DNA from: Halobacteriovorax marinus SJ
GTDB lineage: Bacteria > Bdellovibrionota > Bacteriovoracia > Bacteriovoracales > Bacteriovoracaceae
Reading direction: 5' to 3'
NCBI RefSeq assembly: GCF_000210915.2
Contig: NC_016620.1
Span: 496,001-560,000, forward strand
DNA: 64,000 nt
The notes under the pieces are model-generated. The model searched no databases. It was not told where the DNA came from and saw nothing but the letters and a program-made list of their open reading frames with translations. Of this stretch, positions 52,181 to 62,100 are shown in pieces. The first letter of the stretch is position 1. Each line of letters opens with the position of its first letter. A program made the translations under genes and the position numbers.

Positions 52181-53169
52181 GGATAACCCTCTCTAAAATA
52201 AGTTTCTCTATCACAGAGAAGGAGGGCCGCTCTCTTATGTGGAAAGTCGAATTCTTTTTCGTTTCTCCAACAAGGAAAGTGATCAACATATCTGATGATT
52301 TTCTTGTTATCACTTCTAGGCTCACCTGCAAGAAGATCTGTTCTCTGGTCGTTTAAAAAAGCATAGTGAGAAGTTGCCTTTAAAATAGAGTCAACATTTC
52401 TCTGTCCAAGACACTCTAGCTCACCAATGAGAAAATGGAAGCCACGGTCATAGTCAGAGAAATCATAGAATGGGCCGAGCCTATCTTCTTTTGCCCAATA
52501 GAATTCAAAGTAGCCAACAGGCTTATTGTCGAATTCCATAATTGTAGGAATGCTATGAGGGTCTTTAAGTCCCGTTGCAAGATACTCTCTTAATTCTTCT
52601 TTTGATTTATTGAGTTCCCAAAATTTATAGATAAATTCTTTGTTATGCCATGAGTGAAAATTATCTAGGTCATTTTCAACATCAGCCACTCTATATGAAA
52701 TCGTTTTATCAATTACTGGGAAGTACTTCTTGTAAAGTAATTCTCCCGGAGAATATGCAGGTCTTCTTGGATGAGTGACTTCTCCAGTTTGTATACTTAC
52801 GGCCTCGTCTTTAGGGTTACTTTGCTTGGCCCAGATATTTCCTAATTCACTAAAGCTACTTCGATTAATAGAGAAGAGATTTCCTTTTAAAAATTGTTGA
52901 AAATCCTCTCTGTTTTTTACAGGAGATTGCTCTAGTAAGATTTCTTCAACAGACTCGAAAAAGAGACTGAAGATTGCTTCCAAGGTGTGGAGTGAAAATT
53001 CATCACTGATATAAGTGAAGTTTTCAACTTTTGCTGTTGTGTCTTTGAGAGTCACTGAAAGATCAACTGACTTAGAATCATTAGATATTGAAATCATATT
53101 ATTTTCATTTAATTTTACATCGTAAAATGTCCCTGAAAGAAATGATTGTAATCTAATTCTCTTAACCAC
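52171..53169 (-). CDS. N-hydroxylysine acetyltransferase-like (IucB/AlcB)
   Basis: 332 residues. The GNAT domain at the C-terminal two-thirds contains PVGYFEFYWAKEDRLGPFYD and YDRGFHFLIGE, which is the IucB/AlcB signature. An extra N-terminal domain of about 130 residues precedes it. The enzyme acetylates N6-hydroxylysine to the hydroxamate. It sits between two IucA/IucC homologues and overlaps the second, as expected for a dedicated pathway. The N-terminal domain is not recognised. Confidence 0.88.
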   Translation of the reverse strand: MVKRIRLQSFLSGTFYDVKLNENNMISISNDSKSVDLSVTLKDTTAKVENFTYISDEFSLHTLEAIFSLFFESVEEILLEQSPVKNREDFQQFLKGNLFSINRSSFSELGNIWAKQSNPKDEAVSIQTGEVTHPRRPAYSPGELLYKKYFPVIDKTISYRVADVENDLDNFHSWHNKEFIYKFWELNKSKEELREYLATGLKDPHSIPTIMEFDNKPVGYFEFYWAKEDRLGPFYDFSDYDRGFHFLIGELECLGQRNVDSILKATSHYAFLNDQRTDLLAGEPRSDNKKIIRYVDHFPCWRNEKEFDFPHKRAALLLCDRETYFREGYPWT

Positions 53170-54882
53170 TTAAATATTCTCCTGAATCCTATTTTTCATA
53201 GGGATATAAATATCCGTAGGACTCTTCATCGTGTTCTCGTTTATCTCTTTAAGACAGCACTTATAATTTCCCTTTACCCATAGGTATGGCCCATTTAGCA
53301 GATAGTCTATGCAGCTTGAATCTTTTACTCCCTTTTCTTTGAGAATTCGAAGAGATTTATTTAGTATTTGCAGGTACTTAGACTCGTCTAGGCCACTGAT
53401 AAGCGATAGGTGAGATATAGTGTCAAACGTAGTATTTATAATGAGATAGTAGCAGAAGATCTTTTGACCAAGCTCTTCAGTGAGGATATTCCCATTATCT
53501 AGTGCCATTTCATCGCAATATGGGCTGTAGGCCTTGAAGCCTTCTTCACTATATCCAGTACCTTGGCAGTCGCGAAAGTACATTTTTACAGGTAGGCCGG
53601 CGTCATCTAATTTTAAAATAATATTTTGTTGATGGGCCCCAAGGAAGATCCCAAAGTTTGCTTGCGCGTCTAGAAGGGGAGTGATGACTTTCTGAGTAAA
53701 TGCTTTAAACCAATTTAAGTAACCCTCTTCATCATCTCTTTCAATAAATTGGTCGAGGATAGAAGTCTTCGAAGGAGAGAGTTGATTTAGAGTAGCTAGA
53801 AGAATCGCTGAGTCTTGCTCTCCATTAATAAATGGATTGATTCGGCATGAAACGATTGAGTTAATTGCCACTTTTGAACTTTGATCTTTAAAAGCAGCAT
53901 ATGCAGGCTCTTCAATTATTTGAAAGTCTTTCCACTTCGCTTTGAGCTCTTTTCCTTCTTTAGTATTTAGGACTTTACTAACTTGGATGCCACGATCAAC
54001 TTCAACTTGTTGAAGATGTCTGATGGAATTAGTTAATCGTAAAGTAAGTGAGAACTTGAGCATATACTTACAAGTCGGTGAATAGATACTTCGAACAGAA
54101 GAAGTACTGTACCAAAGAGTTGTAGAGTCCTCTTGGATAAAGCTAATCTTTCCCTTTTCTTCGAGACTCTTTATATACTCTTCTTCTCTTATATACTTTA
54201 ATTGATAAGGGTGAATAGGAAGGAGAGATTTCCCTTCATCTAAGATATTATTCACTCTCTCTTCACCAAGGCAGCTTATTGCCACATGTTTAATCCAGTG
54301 TGAATCAAATCCTTGCATATGCTTTTCGAAAATTATTTCATCATCTGAAATTGCCCACGCAAGAGAGAAACCTCTTTGAAATTCTGGAGAGTACTTTTGG
54401 AAGTCCTCTTCGCTGAAACCATCTCTGGCCTTTGGATAAGGGTGGAATGAGTGTCCTAATATTAAAAGAGATTCTGTATCAATAAAATTCAAAGAAGACT
54501 GGTAGCGCTCTTCAATTCTCTCCCCTAGGTGAGTTGTAAATTTTTTGATATTTTCATTACTACTTGAGACTCTATCTTTAAAAGCAGTAATCTCTCTTTG
54601 ATTTGATTGATCTAGGAGCTGACAAGAGAAATCTATAATCCAGTCGAGGGCCTTTTCTAATGATATTTTATCTTCACCTAAAGAGCATTCTTCTTCGTTA
54701 TATTGATGTTTGCCAAGTACTGAGTGGAAATTTAGGCCAAGGTGAAGTTGATGATCTTTCTTGTCCGTAAAGATAATTTTCTTTTCTGTAGAAACGTACT
54801 TGATATGCTCAGAGTCTGGGAACTCTCTAAGTAAAGAGTTCACTAGGGCTTCGAATGTATAATTTAGTGAGCGCTTCTTCAA
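53170..54882 (-). CDS. NIS siderophore synthetase (IucA/IucC family), first copy
   Basis: 570 residues. It has GHSFHPYPKARDGFSEEDF (near residue 144), LLPIHPYQLKYI (near 223), the GAHQQNIILKLDDAG segment, and RDCQGTGYSE, all typical of the family. It has no close internal repeat with the second synthetase, so the two have diverged, as IucA and IucC have. It would join the first acyl-hydroxylysine to citrate. It follows the MFS gene by two bases and abuts the acetyltransferase without a gap. Confidence 0.9.
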   Translation of the reverse strand: MKKRSLNYTFEALVNSLLREFPDSEHIKYVSTEKKIIFTDKKDHQLHLGLNFHSVLGKHQYNEEECSLGEDKISLEKALDWIIDFSCQLLDQSNQREITAFKDRVSSSNENIKKFTTHLGERIEERYQSSLNFIDTESLLILGHSFHPYPKARDGFSEEDFQKYSPEFQRGFSLAWAISDDEIIFEKHMQGFDSHWIKHVAISCLGEERVNNILDEGKSLLPIHPYQLKYIREEEYIKSLEEKGKISFIQEDSTTLWYSTSSVRSIYSPTCKYMLKFSLTLRLTNSIRHLQQVEVDRGIQVSKVLNTKEGKELKAKWKDFQIIEEPAYAAFKDQSSKVAINSIVSCRINPFINGEQDSAILLATLNQLSPSKTSILDQFIERDDEEGYLNWFKAFTQKVITPLLDAQANFGIFLGAHQQNIILKLDDAGLPVKMYFRDCQGTGYSEEGFKAYSPYCDEMALDNGNILTEELGQKIFCYYLIINTTFDTISHLSLISGLDESKYLQILNKSLRILKEKGVKDSSCIDYLLNGPYLWVKGNYKCCLKEINENTMKSPTDIYIPMKNRIQENI

Positions 54883-54884
54883 AA

Positions 54885-56126
54885 TTAACTCTCTTTCACT
54901 TCTAGGGTTTTAGCTGGCGTACTCTCTTTTACAATGAGAATAAAAACAAGCGCCATAATAGTAAAGGATACAAAGAAGACGATGGCCTTCTCTGGCACTA
55001 GGTGAAGTTTCATAGATAGTGCAATTAATCCTGCTCCGACTGCGTACCCAAATGAATGGGCCACACTCGCTAGTCCAAGTTTCTTACCAAAGACTGTTTC
55101 TTTTGTTTTATCTTTCTTAGAGTTACTAATTAGTGAGAGATATACTGGCGGTATAAGTGCAGTTGCAAATGAAATAAAGAAAATAGAGATCCAAATTGAT
55201 TGCTCGCTCTTTGAATACATGAGAACGATTGAACCTGTAACCAGTGACGTTGCCCCAATGAGAACACGTGGAATCCACTTTGACTTTAGTAACCAAATAC
55301 TCAATTGTTGAACTAGGAGTGCGAGGACACTTAGAACAAGAATGATCTTAGCAAATAATATCGTCGCTTCCTTTCCATCAATATGAAGAACTTCTTTTAA
55401 GTGATGTCCAAGGAAAGTGTGGAGTATTCCAATAAAGCTTGTGAAAATCATGGCAAGTAAAATAGGGTATAGAGCTTCTTTAATACTTAATTTCCAATTT
55501 GCTAAAACTTCTTTAAGTTTAATTTCTGATTTACTTCCTTGCAGAGCTCCTTTTGAGTCCGAAGTTAGAAAGCAACTTGTAGCAAGTGTGAAAATCCATA
55601 CCGTTGCTGCGTAGATAATGAGTTCAAAGTTTACTTGTTTAAATAATATTAAGATCGGCCCTAAGATTCTACCGAGATTAAGGCACATTGAATTTCGAGT
55701 TAAAACTTTTATATGTTCCGTTTCTTTGATGAGGTCTAGTTGCCAGGCCTGAGAAACAGGAACGATGGCCGAGGCGAGAAGTCCGTAGATAATTCTGCTG
55801 GCAAAGACCATAGCGACTTTTACACTTAACGAGAGTGTGTCATTAAAAATAAAGAGTGATGCAAGTAAAATAAAAGAGAGTGACATACCAAGCATTCCAA
55901 AACTAAGAACGCGCTTTCTTCCTAGGCTATCACTTCTTGCTGCCCAAAATGGACCCATGAAAGAAAAGATAAGTGAACCAACACTAATGGCCCCAATGAT
56001 ATTGGCAGTAACGACACCTGTCTGTTCTGCAATATAGGGAATTGTAGTGTAGAGAATCATTTGCACACAACTAAATGTGAGAGTGTTGAGGTAGGCAATT
56101 GAGAGTTTTGTTCTATTCTTATTCAT
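54885..56126 (-). CDS. MFS transporter, probable siderophore exporter
   Basis: 413 residues from ATG 56126 (MNKNRTKLSI). A TTG at 56165 would begin inside a terminator hairpin and is rejected. Twelve helices. The loop 2-3 motif FWAARSDSLGRKRVLSFGM is the MFS signature, and the 'A' motif GRILGPI follows. It is the first gene of the siderophore operon. Other NIS clusters use MFS pumps to export the product, so an exporter is the best guess. Import of the ferric form is also possible. Confidence 0.82.
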   Translation of the reverse strand: MNKNRTKLSIAYLNTLTFSCVQMILYTTIPYIAEQTGVVTANIIGAISVGSLIFSFMGPFWAARSDSLGRKRVLSFGMLGMSLSFILLASLFIFNDTLSLSVKVAMVFASRIIYGLLASAIVPVSQAWQLDLIKETEHIKVLTRNSMCLNLGRILGPILILFKQVNFELIIYAATVWIFTLATSCFLTSDSKGALQGSKSEIKLKEVLANWKLSIKEALYPILLAMIFTSFIGILHTFLGHHLKEVLHIDGKEATILFAKIILVLSVLALLVQQLSIWLLKSKWIPRVLIGATSLVTGSIVLMYSKSEQSIWISIFFISFATALIPPVYLSLISNSKKDKTKETVFGKKLGLASVAHSFGYAVGAGLIALSMKLHLVPEKAIVFFVSFTIMALVFILIVKESTPAKTLEVKES

Positions 56127-56148
56127 TTCTTCGTACTTTCTTAAATGT

Positions 56149-56184
56149 AAAAAAGAGGCGTCCAAATAAATTTGTCGGCCTCTT
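56149..56184 (-). terminator. Terminator between secreted-protein gene and siderophore operon
   Basis: On the minus strand, AAGAGGC and GCCTCTT (56178-56184 and 56153-56159) pair over seven bases. An inner weak CAAAT/ATTTG pairing fills the loop, and six T residues follow. It stops the 56218-56739 gene just before the MFS start. Confidence 0.75.
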
Positions 56185-56217
56185 CAATTAGAATGATTTT
56201 AATTTCTAATTATGGAA

Positions 56218-56739
56218 TTATTGAACTCTTCCTGAAAGAACAAAGTTCACACCAATTGTTGACCCGTTATTTGGACAAATATTGTCAGCGTCAGCAAGTG
56301 GTACCATAATCGCTAGATTGTGTGGGTGACCGTAGTAAAGGTAATCGTTTGGTCCTCTAAATGCATTATCAAGAATTTCCTTTCCTTCTGTACAGTCAGT
56401 GTCACCGTTAACAGCATAAGCTTTAGAGTCTACTAAGCTAATTGAAGCAATTAGGTTATCGGCAAGAAGAAGTGCACTATATCTACAAACTTTTCCGTTC
56501 TCTTCAAAAGTTGCTTTGATAAGTCCGTTGTCTAGTGAGTAATCAGTAGTAGCAGTTTCAAACTTAACATTCATTTGTGCGAATTCAGTTGGAGCTGCAA
56601 CTTCACCGCTTCTGTTATTACAAACATAGTCTTTGAATGAAGTGATCCATCTTTCACCTGGAAGGTTAAGGTCTGCGTCTTGTGCAAAAGATAGTGATGA
56701 CATTGCTAAAAGCATTAGAGAGATGATTCCCTTTTTCAT
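56218..56739 (-). CDS. Secreted protein of unknown function
   Basis: 173 residues. The signal peptide MKKGIISLMLLAMSSLSFA is cleaved before QDA. The mature chain has six or so cysteines (VCNN, VCRY, DCTE, ICPN), so disulfides are likely, and ends with a beta-rich GVNFVLSGRVQ. No family was recognised. A good AAGGAG precedes the ATG. The terminator behind it suggests it is not part of the siderophore operon, though it sits at its head. Confidence 0.72.
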   Translation of the reverse strand: MKKGIISLMLLAMSSLSFAQDADLNLPGERWITSFKDYVCNNRSGEVAAPTEFAQMNVKFETATTDYSLDNGLIKATFEENGKVCRYSALLLADNLIASISLVDSKAYAVNGDTDCTEGKEILDNAFRGPNDYLYYGHPHNLAIMVPLADADNICPNNGSTIGVNFVLSGRVQ

Positions 56740-56882
56740 ATTCTACTCCTTGTGTAGTTACTTAAATTTATGAAAGAGTTTGTATCATCAAACTTTTGTT
56801 GGGGCAAGGTTCAATTGGGAATTTTTTTGATTGTTAAGCTAGGGAGGGCCTGTCTAATTTTACTAGAACTAAGCCCTTAAAA

Positions 56883-57839
56883 CTAGGAGTTTTTCTTGAG
56901 CTGTTTTGCCATCGCTTTCTGTCCATTTGGAGACTCTTCATGTTTGATGCGATGTCCATAGTTTTCCTTCAAATAGCTCTCAATCGAAATCCAGTGACCA
57001 TCATCTGTTTTAATTCTCTTTGTGTAAGAGCAGATCATTTGCAGTCCAGTATGAGTTCTTGAGAGAAAGTGAATAAGAACTAGAAATAATGAAATAAAGA
57101 AGAGCCCAATTATTGAAAAAGAAAAGAATATCTTTATATGATCCCCTGGTGTGATCACCACGTTCTTTAAAAGTAAAATAAAGAGAAGCGGTAAAGCGAG
57201 GTAGGAAAGTGCGTAGACAAGAATATACTTCTTAGTCCATTTTACAGTTTGAAAAAGGAGTTTTGTATAAGTGAGATGATCCTCTTTAATAAGTAGTGCC
57301 ATATAGAGGCAAAAAGCGAGAGCTGTAGGGAGACTAAGTCCAATGCCGCTCTTTTCGGTCATGCCAGTTAGAATAACTTCTCCAAAAATATGCCCGCATA
57401 TAGAGATATAAACCCAGAAGATAGAAATAAGTAAAATAGCATCTGCTACTAAAGTGTGTTCTTTGGATTCATTGCTTAGGATTTCAAAAACAATAATGAG
57501 AAAGAAAGTGAGAATAGTTGAGATTGAACTTATTGGGTAACCTAAGATCTCACTTCCCTTATTGGTGTACAAAGCTAATTGTAGGAAGAGGATTGATGTG
57601 AGTACTGCCAATAAAGTAACTTTTAATTGATTGCTAATAGTTTCGGAAATATTAGCGCCTTGAAGATTGAGCTTATAGAGAAAGAGTGTGATAAACCCAA
57701 TTGATGTATAGGGACTGAGTACAGGCGCACCAGGGATAGGACGGTATAGTAACTCCCAACCTTGGGTCCAACCAATAATTGAAGTTATGAAGAAACTAAT
57801 AATCACTAGGCCTGAAAGCGGCTTTAAATACTTTTCCAT
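56883..57839 (-). CDS. Multi-helix membrane protein with eroded zinc-ribbon-like tail
   Basis: 318 residues. The first 240 form about eight helices of the kind found as membrane sensors ahead of kinases. The last 50 residues read MICSYTKRIKTDDGHWISIE, then SYLKENYGHRIKH and SPNGQKAM. This follows the common signalling-protein tail CSxCKKIRxxxGxWxxxExYI...HGxCPxC. Here the second Cys is Thr and both late cysteines are gone, so zinc binding should be lost. There is no kinase or cyclase domain between. The protein could be a remnant or a new adaptor. Function unknown. Confidence 0.65.
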   Translation of the reverse strand: MEKYLKPLSGLVIISFFITSIIGWTQGWELLYRPIPGAPVLSPYTSIGFITLFLYKLNLQGANISETISNQLKVTLLAVLTSILFLQLALYTNKGSEILGYPISSISTILTFFLIIVFEILSNESKEHTLVADAILLISIFWVYISICGHIFGEVILTGMTEKSGIGLSLPTALAFCLYMALLIKEDHLTYTKLLFQTVKWTKKYILVYALSYLALPLLFILLLKNVVITPGDHIKIFFSFSIIGLFFISLFLVLIHFLSRTHTGLQMICSYTKRIKTDDGHWISIESYLKENYGHRIKHEESPNGQKAMAKQLKKNS

Positions 57840-57909
57840 GTCTGAACTATATCATGAATAAAATTTATTAAGAAATTCTATAAACTTAAGATTTCATGAT
57901 GATTATTTA

Positions 57910-58458
57910 TTAGAGAACTTGCTCTAGAAGTGTTTGAAAATGCTGATGCATTGAATTGACTATAGTGTCTTGGATTTCTAGTTGCCTATATTCTATGCCG
58001 GCCAATTCAAAGATTTTCTTGGAGATTCTATTGGACTCTGTTTCACAGTGCTTATCACTTAGGTATACAACTTCACATACCTTTGAGCTAGCGAGTAGCT
58101 TGGCACATTCGTGACATGGAAAGAGAGTTACATAGGCCCGTGTTCCTTCAAGGCTATCTTTGGCATGGAGGATAGCGTTGGCCTCAGCGTGTACGACGTA
58201 ACCATATTTTTGATATTCCAGTGGTGCTTTTGGATCTTTACCCCATGGAAGTTTTGTCTCATCGATACCGGCCACAAAGCCATTATATCCCATAGTGACT
58301 TGGTGGTTATTCTTGTCCACGAAAACGGCTCCAACTTTTGTCGAAGGATCTTTTGACTTGAAGCTCGCCATCATTGCTTGCAGCATAAAGTACTCGTCCC
58401 AATTGAGGGGAGACTTGGCGGGGATGAAGTTTATTTCGTGATTTTCGTGTTCTGACAT
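57910..58458 (-). CDS. dCMP deaminase family protein
   Basis: 182 residues. The zinc site is HAEANAIL (His and catalytic Glu, near residue 92) and FPCHECAKLL (two Cys, near 114). The N-terminal block SKDPSTKVGAVFVDKNN is typical of dCMP/ComEB-like deaminases. It converts dCMP to dUMP, feeding dTTP synthesis. Length agrees with the family. It stands alone, with a lipoprotein gene divergent from it. Confidence 0.9.
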   Translation of the reverse strand: MSEHENHEINFIPAKSPLNWDEYFMLQAMMASFKSKDPSTKVGAVFVDKNNHQVTMGYNGFVAGIDETKLPWGKDPKAPLEYQKYGYVVHAEANAILHAKDSLEGTRAYVTLFPCHECAKLLASSKVCEVVYLSDKHCETESNRISKKIFELAGIEYRQLEIQDTIVNSMHQHFQTLLEQVL

Positions 58459-58550
58459 ATTTAAAAAATATCTGAACTATTTTCATTTGCATAGACTTAA
58501 GGAGAACAAAGTCTTAATTTAATCTAGTTTTTATTTACACGTGGAGGCGT

Positions 58551-59078
58551 ATGAAATCATCAATCCTATTATCTTTCATTTCTATCTTTCTGGTTTCTTG
58601 TGCGGGTCTTGAATTGACTGCGCAGCAATGTCAAAGCTTGAATTGGGAGAGCAGGGGAATTCAAGATGGAGCCAAAGGAGAGTTTCGTTTCTCTCGCTAC
58701 AGAAATGCTTGCTCAGATAGTCAATTCAATGTGGATAGCGTTCATGAGGCAGGTTATCTGAAAGGTTTTCTCTCTCAATATTGTAAAGGGGAAGTGGCCT
58801 TTAGACTTGGTAAAGAGTTGGCCGAGTATGATATTTCAAGGTGTGATAACAAGAAGGAAGTTCTTAAGTATTTCACGGAAGGAAGAAAGCGTGGCGTTCT
58901 TAAGAAGCAAATTAAAGACTTGGATCAAAAGCGCAGGGAATTAGTGGCCGAGTTGATGCGTCCCGACCTGAGTGAGGAAGAAATCAATAGAGCAAACGAA
59001 CAAATCTTAAGATATGAAAAAGAAATTAGAGAGCTCGAGAGGGAGTTTTCGAAATTAACTGAGAACTATCTAGAATAA
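58551..59078 (+). CDS. Lipoprotein with DUF2799-like domain
   Basis: 175 residues. The lipobox FLVSCAG gives Cys 17. The mature part matches the DUF2799 style: CQSLNWESRGIQDGAKGE, then RYRNACSD, then GYLKGFLSQYCKGEVAFRLG, with paired cysteines. The last 60 residues form a charged coiled coil (KKQIKDLDQKRRELVAEL and an Arg/Glu repeat). GTGGAGGC precedes the ATG. The coiled tail may reach across the periplasm. Function unknown. Confidence 0.78.
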   Translation: MKSSILLSFISIFLVSCAGLELTAQQCQSLNWESRGIQDGAKGEFRFSRYRNACSDSQFNVDSVHEAGYLKGFLSQYCKGEVAFRLGKELAEYDISRCDNKKEVLKYFTEGRKRGVLKKQIKDLDQKRRELVAELMRPDLSEEEINRANEQILRYEKEIRELEREFSKLTENYLE

Positions 59079-59097
59079 AACTTGTTTCATATTTAGA

Positions 59098-59133
59098 ACA
59101 CTCCCCCTGAAAACAGTACCTTAGGTGGAGTGT
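59098..59133 (+). terminator. Hairpin between two lipoprotein genes
   Basis: ACACTCCCCCT and AGGTGGAGTGT form an 11-base stem with one mismatch and a 14-base loop. No T run follows, so it may be a partial terminator or mRNA stabiliser. Confidence 0.5.
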
Positions 59134-59183
59134 CATCTGGCCCACCCCTTGCATCTCTTCAATTTATTTATTGAGGAGGAATC

Positions 59184-62100
59184 ATGAACTATAGGCCCAT
59201 TATTTTAGTAACGCTTCTTTTAGCCTCGTGTGGAAAGAGCGATATTCCAACATCTTCGAGTGCCCTATTAGAAGAGGGACAAGAACAGGTGAGTGATGAG
59301 CTTCAAGATTCAAGTACTGCGCTTCTCTCTCCTAGGTTTTATAACTTACCAGTGACTAAATTCTTTTTTAAGAAAGAGGCTCTTCCAAGTCGCGATAAGA
59401 GATACGTTGAAATTCAATTCAAGTTAAGTGATCCAAAAATTCACAATAATCGTCATCATCCAAATGGATTAAAAGAGATACTCATAAAAGGAAAAGAAGT
59501 TATTCTCACACCAGGACATCAGCAGGGTCTTTTTGAACAACTTCACGAGATGTCTGATATTGAGAAAGTCATTATTGAAGCTGAGAGTATCGAATTGACT
59601 GAGAAGTTAAGTATTCCTGGTGCAAGTTTAGAATTAAGTGCACAGAGTTTAGATCTTTCAAAAGGTGGACAGATTGATATTACTCCAATGGATTTCAGTG
59701 CGAAGGCTAGTGGCAAGAATGCTGGTCTCAGTGGTCAAGATGCAGGGGTAATAAACCTTAATATTGATCATATAAATTTTAAAAGTGATCGCAAAGAGCC
59801 TCTCTTTATTCTCAATGGAGGGAGAGGGCAGGATGGATCTTTAGCCGAGAAGGGTGCCAATGGAAGTAAGTATAGAGATCTCGGTGGTGGAGTGGTCTAT
59901 AAAGAGATCATTACAGAAGAATGCGATATTCTTGATCCTATAAGAGATCGTTTTGATAAGAGGTTAATCTGTTCTGAGTATACTCGAAGAGAGGGAACTA
60001 ATGGATGGCCTTCAAATGGAGCAGCCGGAATTCCTGGGTCTAAACCAGGTGTTGGTGGAAAGGGCGGAGTGCTCTTAAAGAAGACATCAATTCCTGCTGA
60101 ACTCGTACTCATTAATGGTGGTGAGTCGGGAAAGAGTTCTGGTGTGGCCAAGGGAGGAGAAGCTGGAGTTCCTAAGACGGCTTATCATCAAGTTATATAT
60201 GTTGATAGGCATAGAAGAACTCATATTAGAAGTAATGTCTCTCGAACTTATCACAAGGGGCAGGATGTAGAGTCCCCTTCTGCTGAAAGTGCCTTTGGTG
60301 AGAAAGGGGCTCAAGTTATTCAAGAAGAAAAGTTAAGCTGGGTTCGTGAAGGTTACCTAGAGAAAGAGCTACTCTATGGCAATGACCTCTATATAAATAA
60401 TCATATTGAAGAGGCGAAGGAGTCCTTTAATAAAATAAGTAAAGGAATACTTAAACTTAAAAATACAGAGAGCGAGTCTTTAAAAATAAATTCAATAAAG
60501 GGAAAGCTTACGGAGTCCTTAGTAAAGATTAATTCTCAAAAGGATTACTTTGGCCATAGTGTAAACTGGGTTCCTAATTATTCACTCGAAGCTAATTACT
60601 CTAAGTTTAAGTCTGACCTCGACCACTCTTTTAGAGCGATATACTTATCTTATTGGATTAAGAATTCTCAAAAATCACTTGAGAGTAAAGTTGAGGCCAT
60701 AGGGCAACTTCAAGATAATTTGCTAGGAAGGATTGAGCAAAGTAAAGAAAACTATAATGGTCTCATATCTAAAATACCTATTCTAAAAGAGAAGATTGAC
60801 GAGTTTAGAGTAGAGCAAGATTTCTTTGCTAGAGAAGTTGCAAGAGTTGAGGCAGAGATAAATAGAATGGCAGCAAATAATGTCAACAGTCGCAATAAGA
60901 CTTCTTTTCTAAAGAAAGCTCTTCGAACTGTCTCAGCGATTTCTACTGTCATTCCAGCTGGGCAACCTGCATTGGGTCTGGTCGGATCAAGTCTTGGTAT
61001 TGTCGCTGCAAATATTGGAGAAGAAAGATCCTTAAGTGAGATTATTAAAGATTCAAAAAGTATTTATAATAATTTTAAAAAAATGGATATTGAAAACTCT
61101 AGTCATAATTGGAATGAAGCGTGGTCGAAAGTAAAACTAAGTCGTGTAAAAGAAATAGAGAATAAGGATGAACTAAAGCAGTATATCTCTGATGTAACAG
61201 ATTTCTCAGCTCCTATAGTTAAGGAAATTCAGGCCCAAGCTGAACTCTGGAAAAGTAGAGAGGTTCCAAAGTCTGAAGTTGATGCAGAAATAAGAAAAAT
61301 AAAGGCGTCACATACCCTCTTTAAAAGTTTAACTAAGAATTTAGAAAACTATATGGCCAAGAAGAAGGCTCTGGTTGAGGAAGTGAATATTGTTCAACAG
61401 GAGATTTCAAAAGCTCTTAGTGTTATTCAGGTCTCTTTTGATCAAATTTCAGAAGTGAGTTATCAGAAAAGTACTTTACTAGAAGGAAGTGATATTAATA
61501 TAACTCCTCTCTTAGATGAAATTGAAACGGAAGCCAAGAATAGATTACTTCGTTATCACTATGAAATGGCGAGAGCTTTTGAATATAGACTTCTTAGGCC
61601 ATACCCAAGAAATATTAATCTTGATTCAATTCTAGAAAAACTGAAAATGATTGTCTCAATTGATAAGCAAGCAGAGCTCTCTTCAATGGACTATGAATCA
61701 TTAAAAAGTCTATATACAAATGAGTTGTCCTGGATTGTTGATATGACTCTCTCCGAATTAAATAAAGAGGGCTTGCCGCTTCAAAGAGAGACTGTTCTTA
61801 GATTAAGCGATTCTGAAGTTGCGGCTCTTAATAATGGGGACCATATTTACTTAGACTTAAAATCTAAAGAGGTTTTTGCGTCTGATATGGAAGATATTCG
61901 AATCAATAATATTGTGATTGAAGATATGGATGTTCAAAGCTCTGGAAGAATAGGTCAAAGTGCTGAACTCTCTCTTGAGATTGCGTACTCGGGAGAAAGT
62001 TTTCTAAAGAAGGGCGGTCAGTATTATTTCTTTGAAAAGGATGTCGATGCTCAAAAGACTAGATGGGGAGCAACACTAGACTTAATTAGTGGGCAGAGTT

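Noticed and set aside
56127-56165. TTG start for the MFS gene, 13 residues longer
   Set aside because: The TTG falls within the arm and loop of a terminator hairpin and has no ribosome site; ATG 56126 is more likely.
56186-56211. Inverted repeat as a confident Fur box
   Set aside because: It is symmetric and at a plausible position but matches the GATAAT/ATTATC consensus poorly. Noted in a finding, not called as a Fur site.
60087-60323. Minus-strand open frame inside the large lipoprotein gene
   Set aside because: A shadow of the Gly-rich coding region, without ribosome site or known domain.
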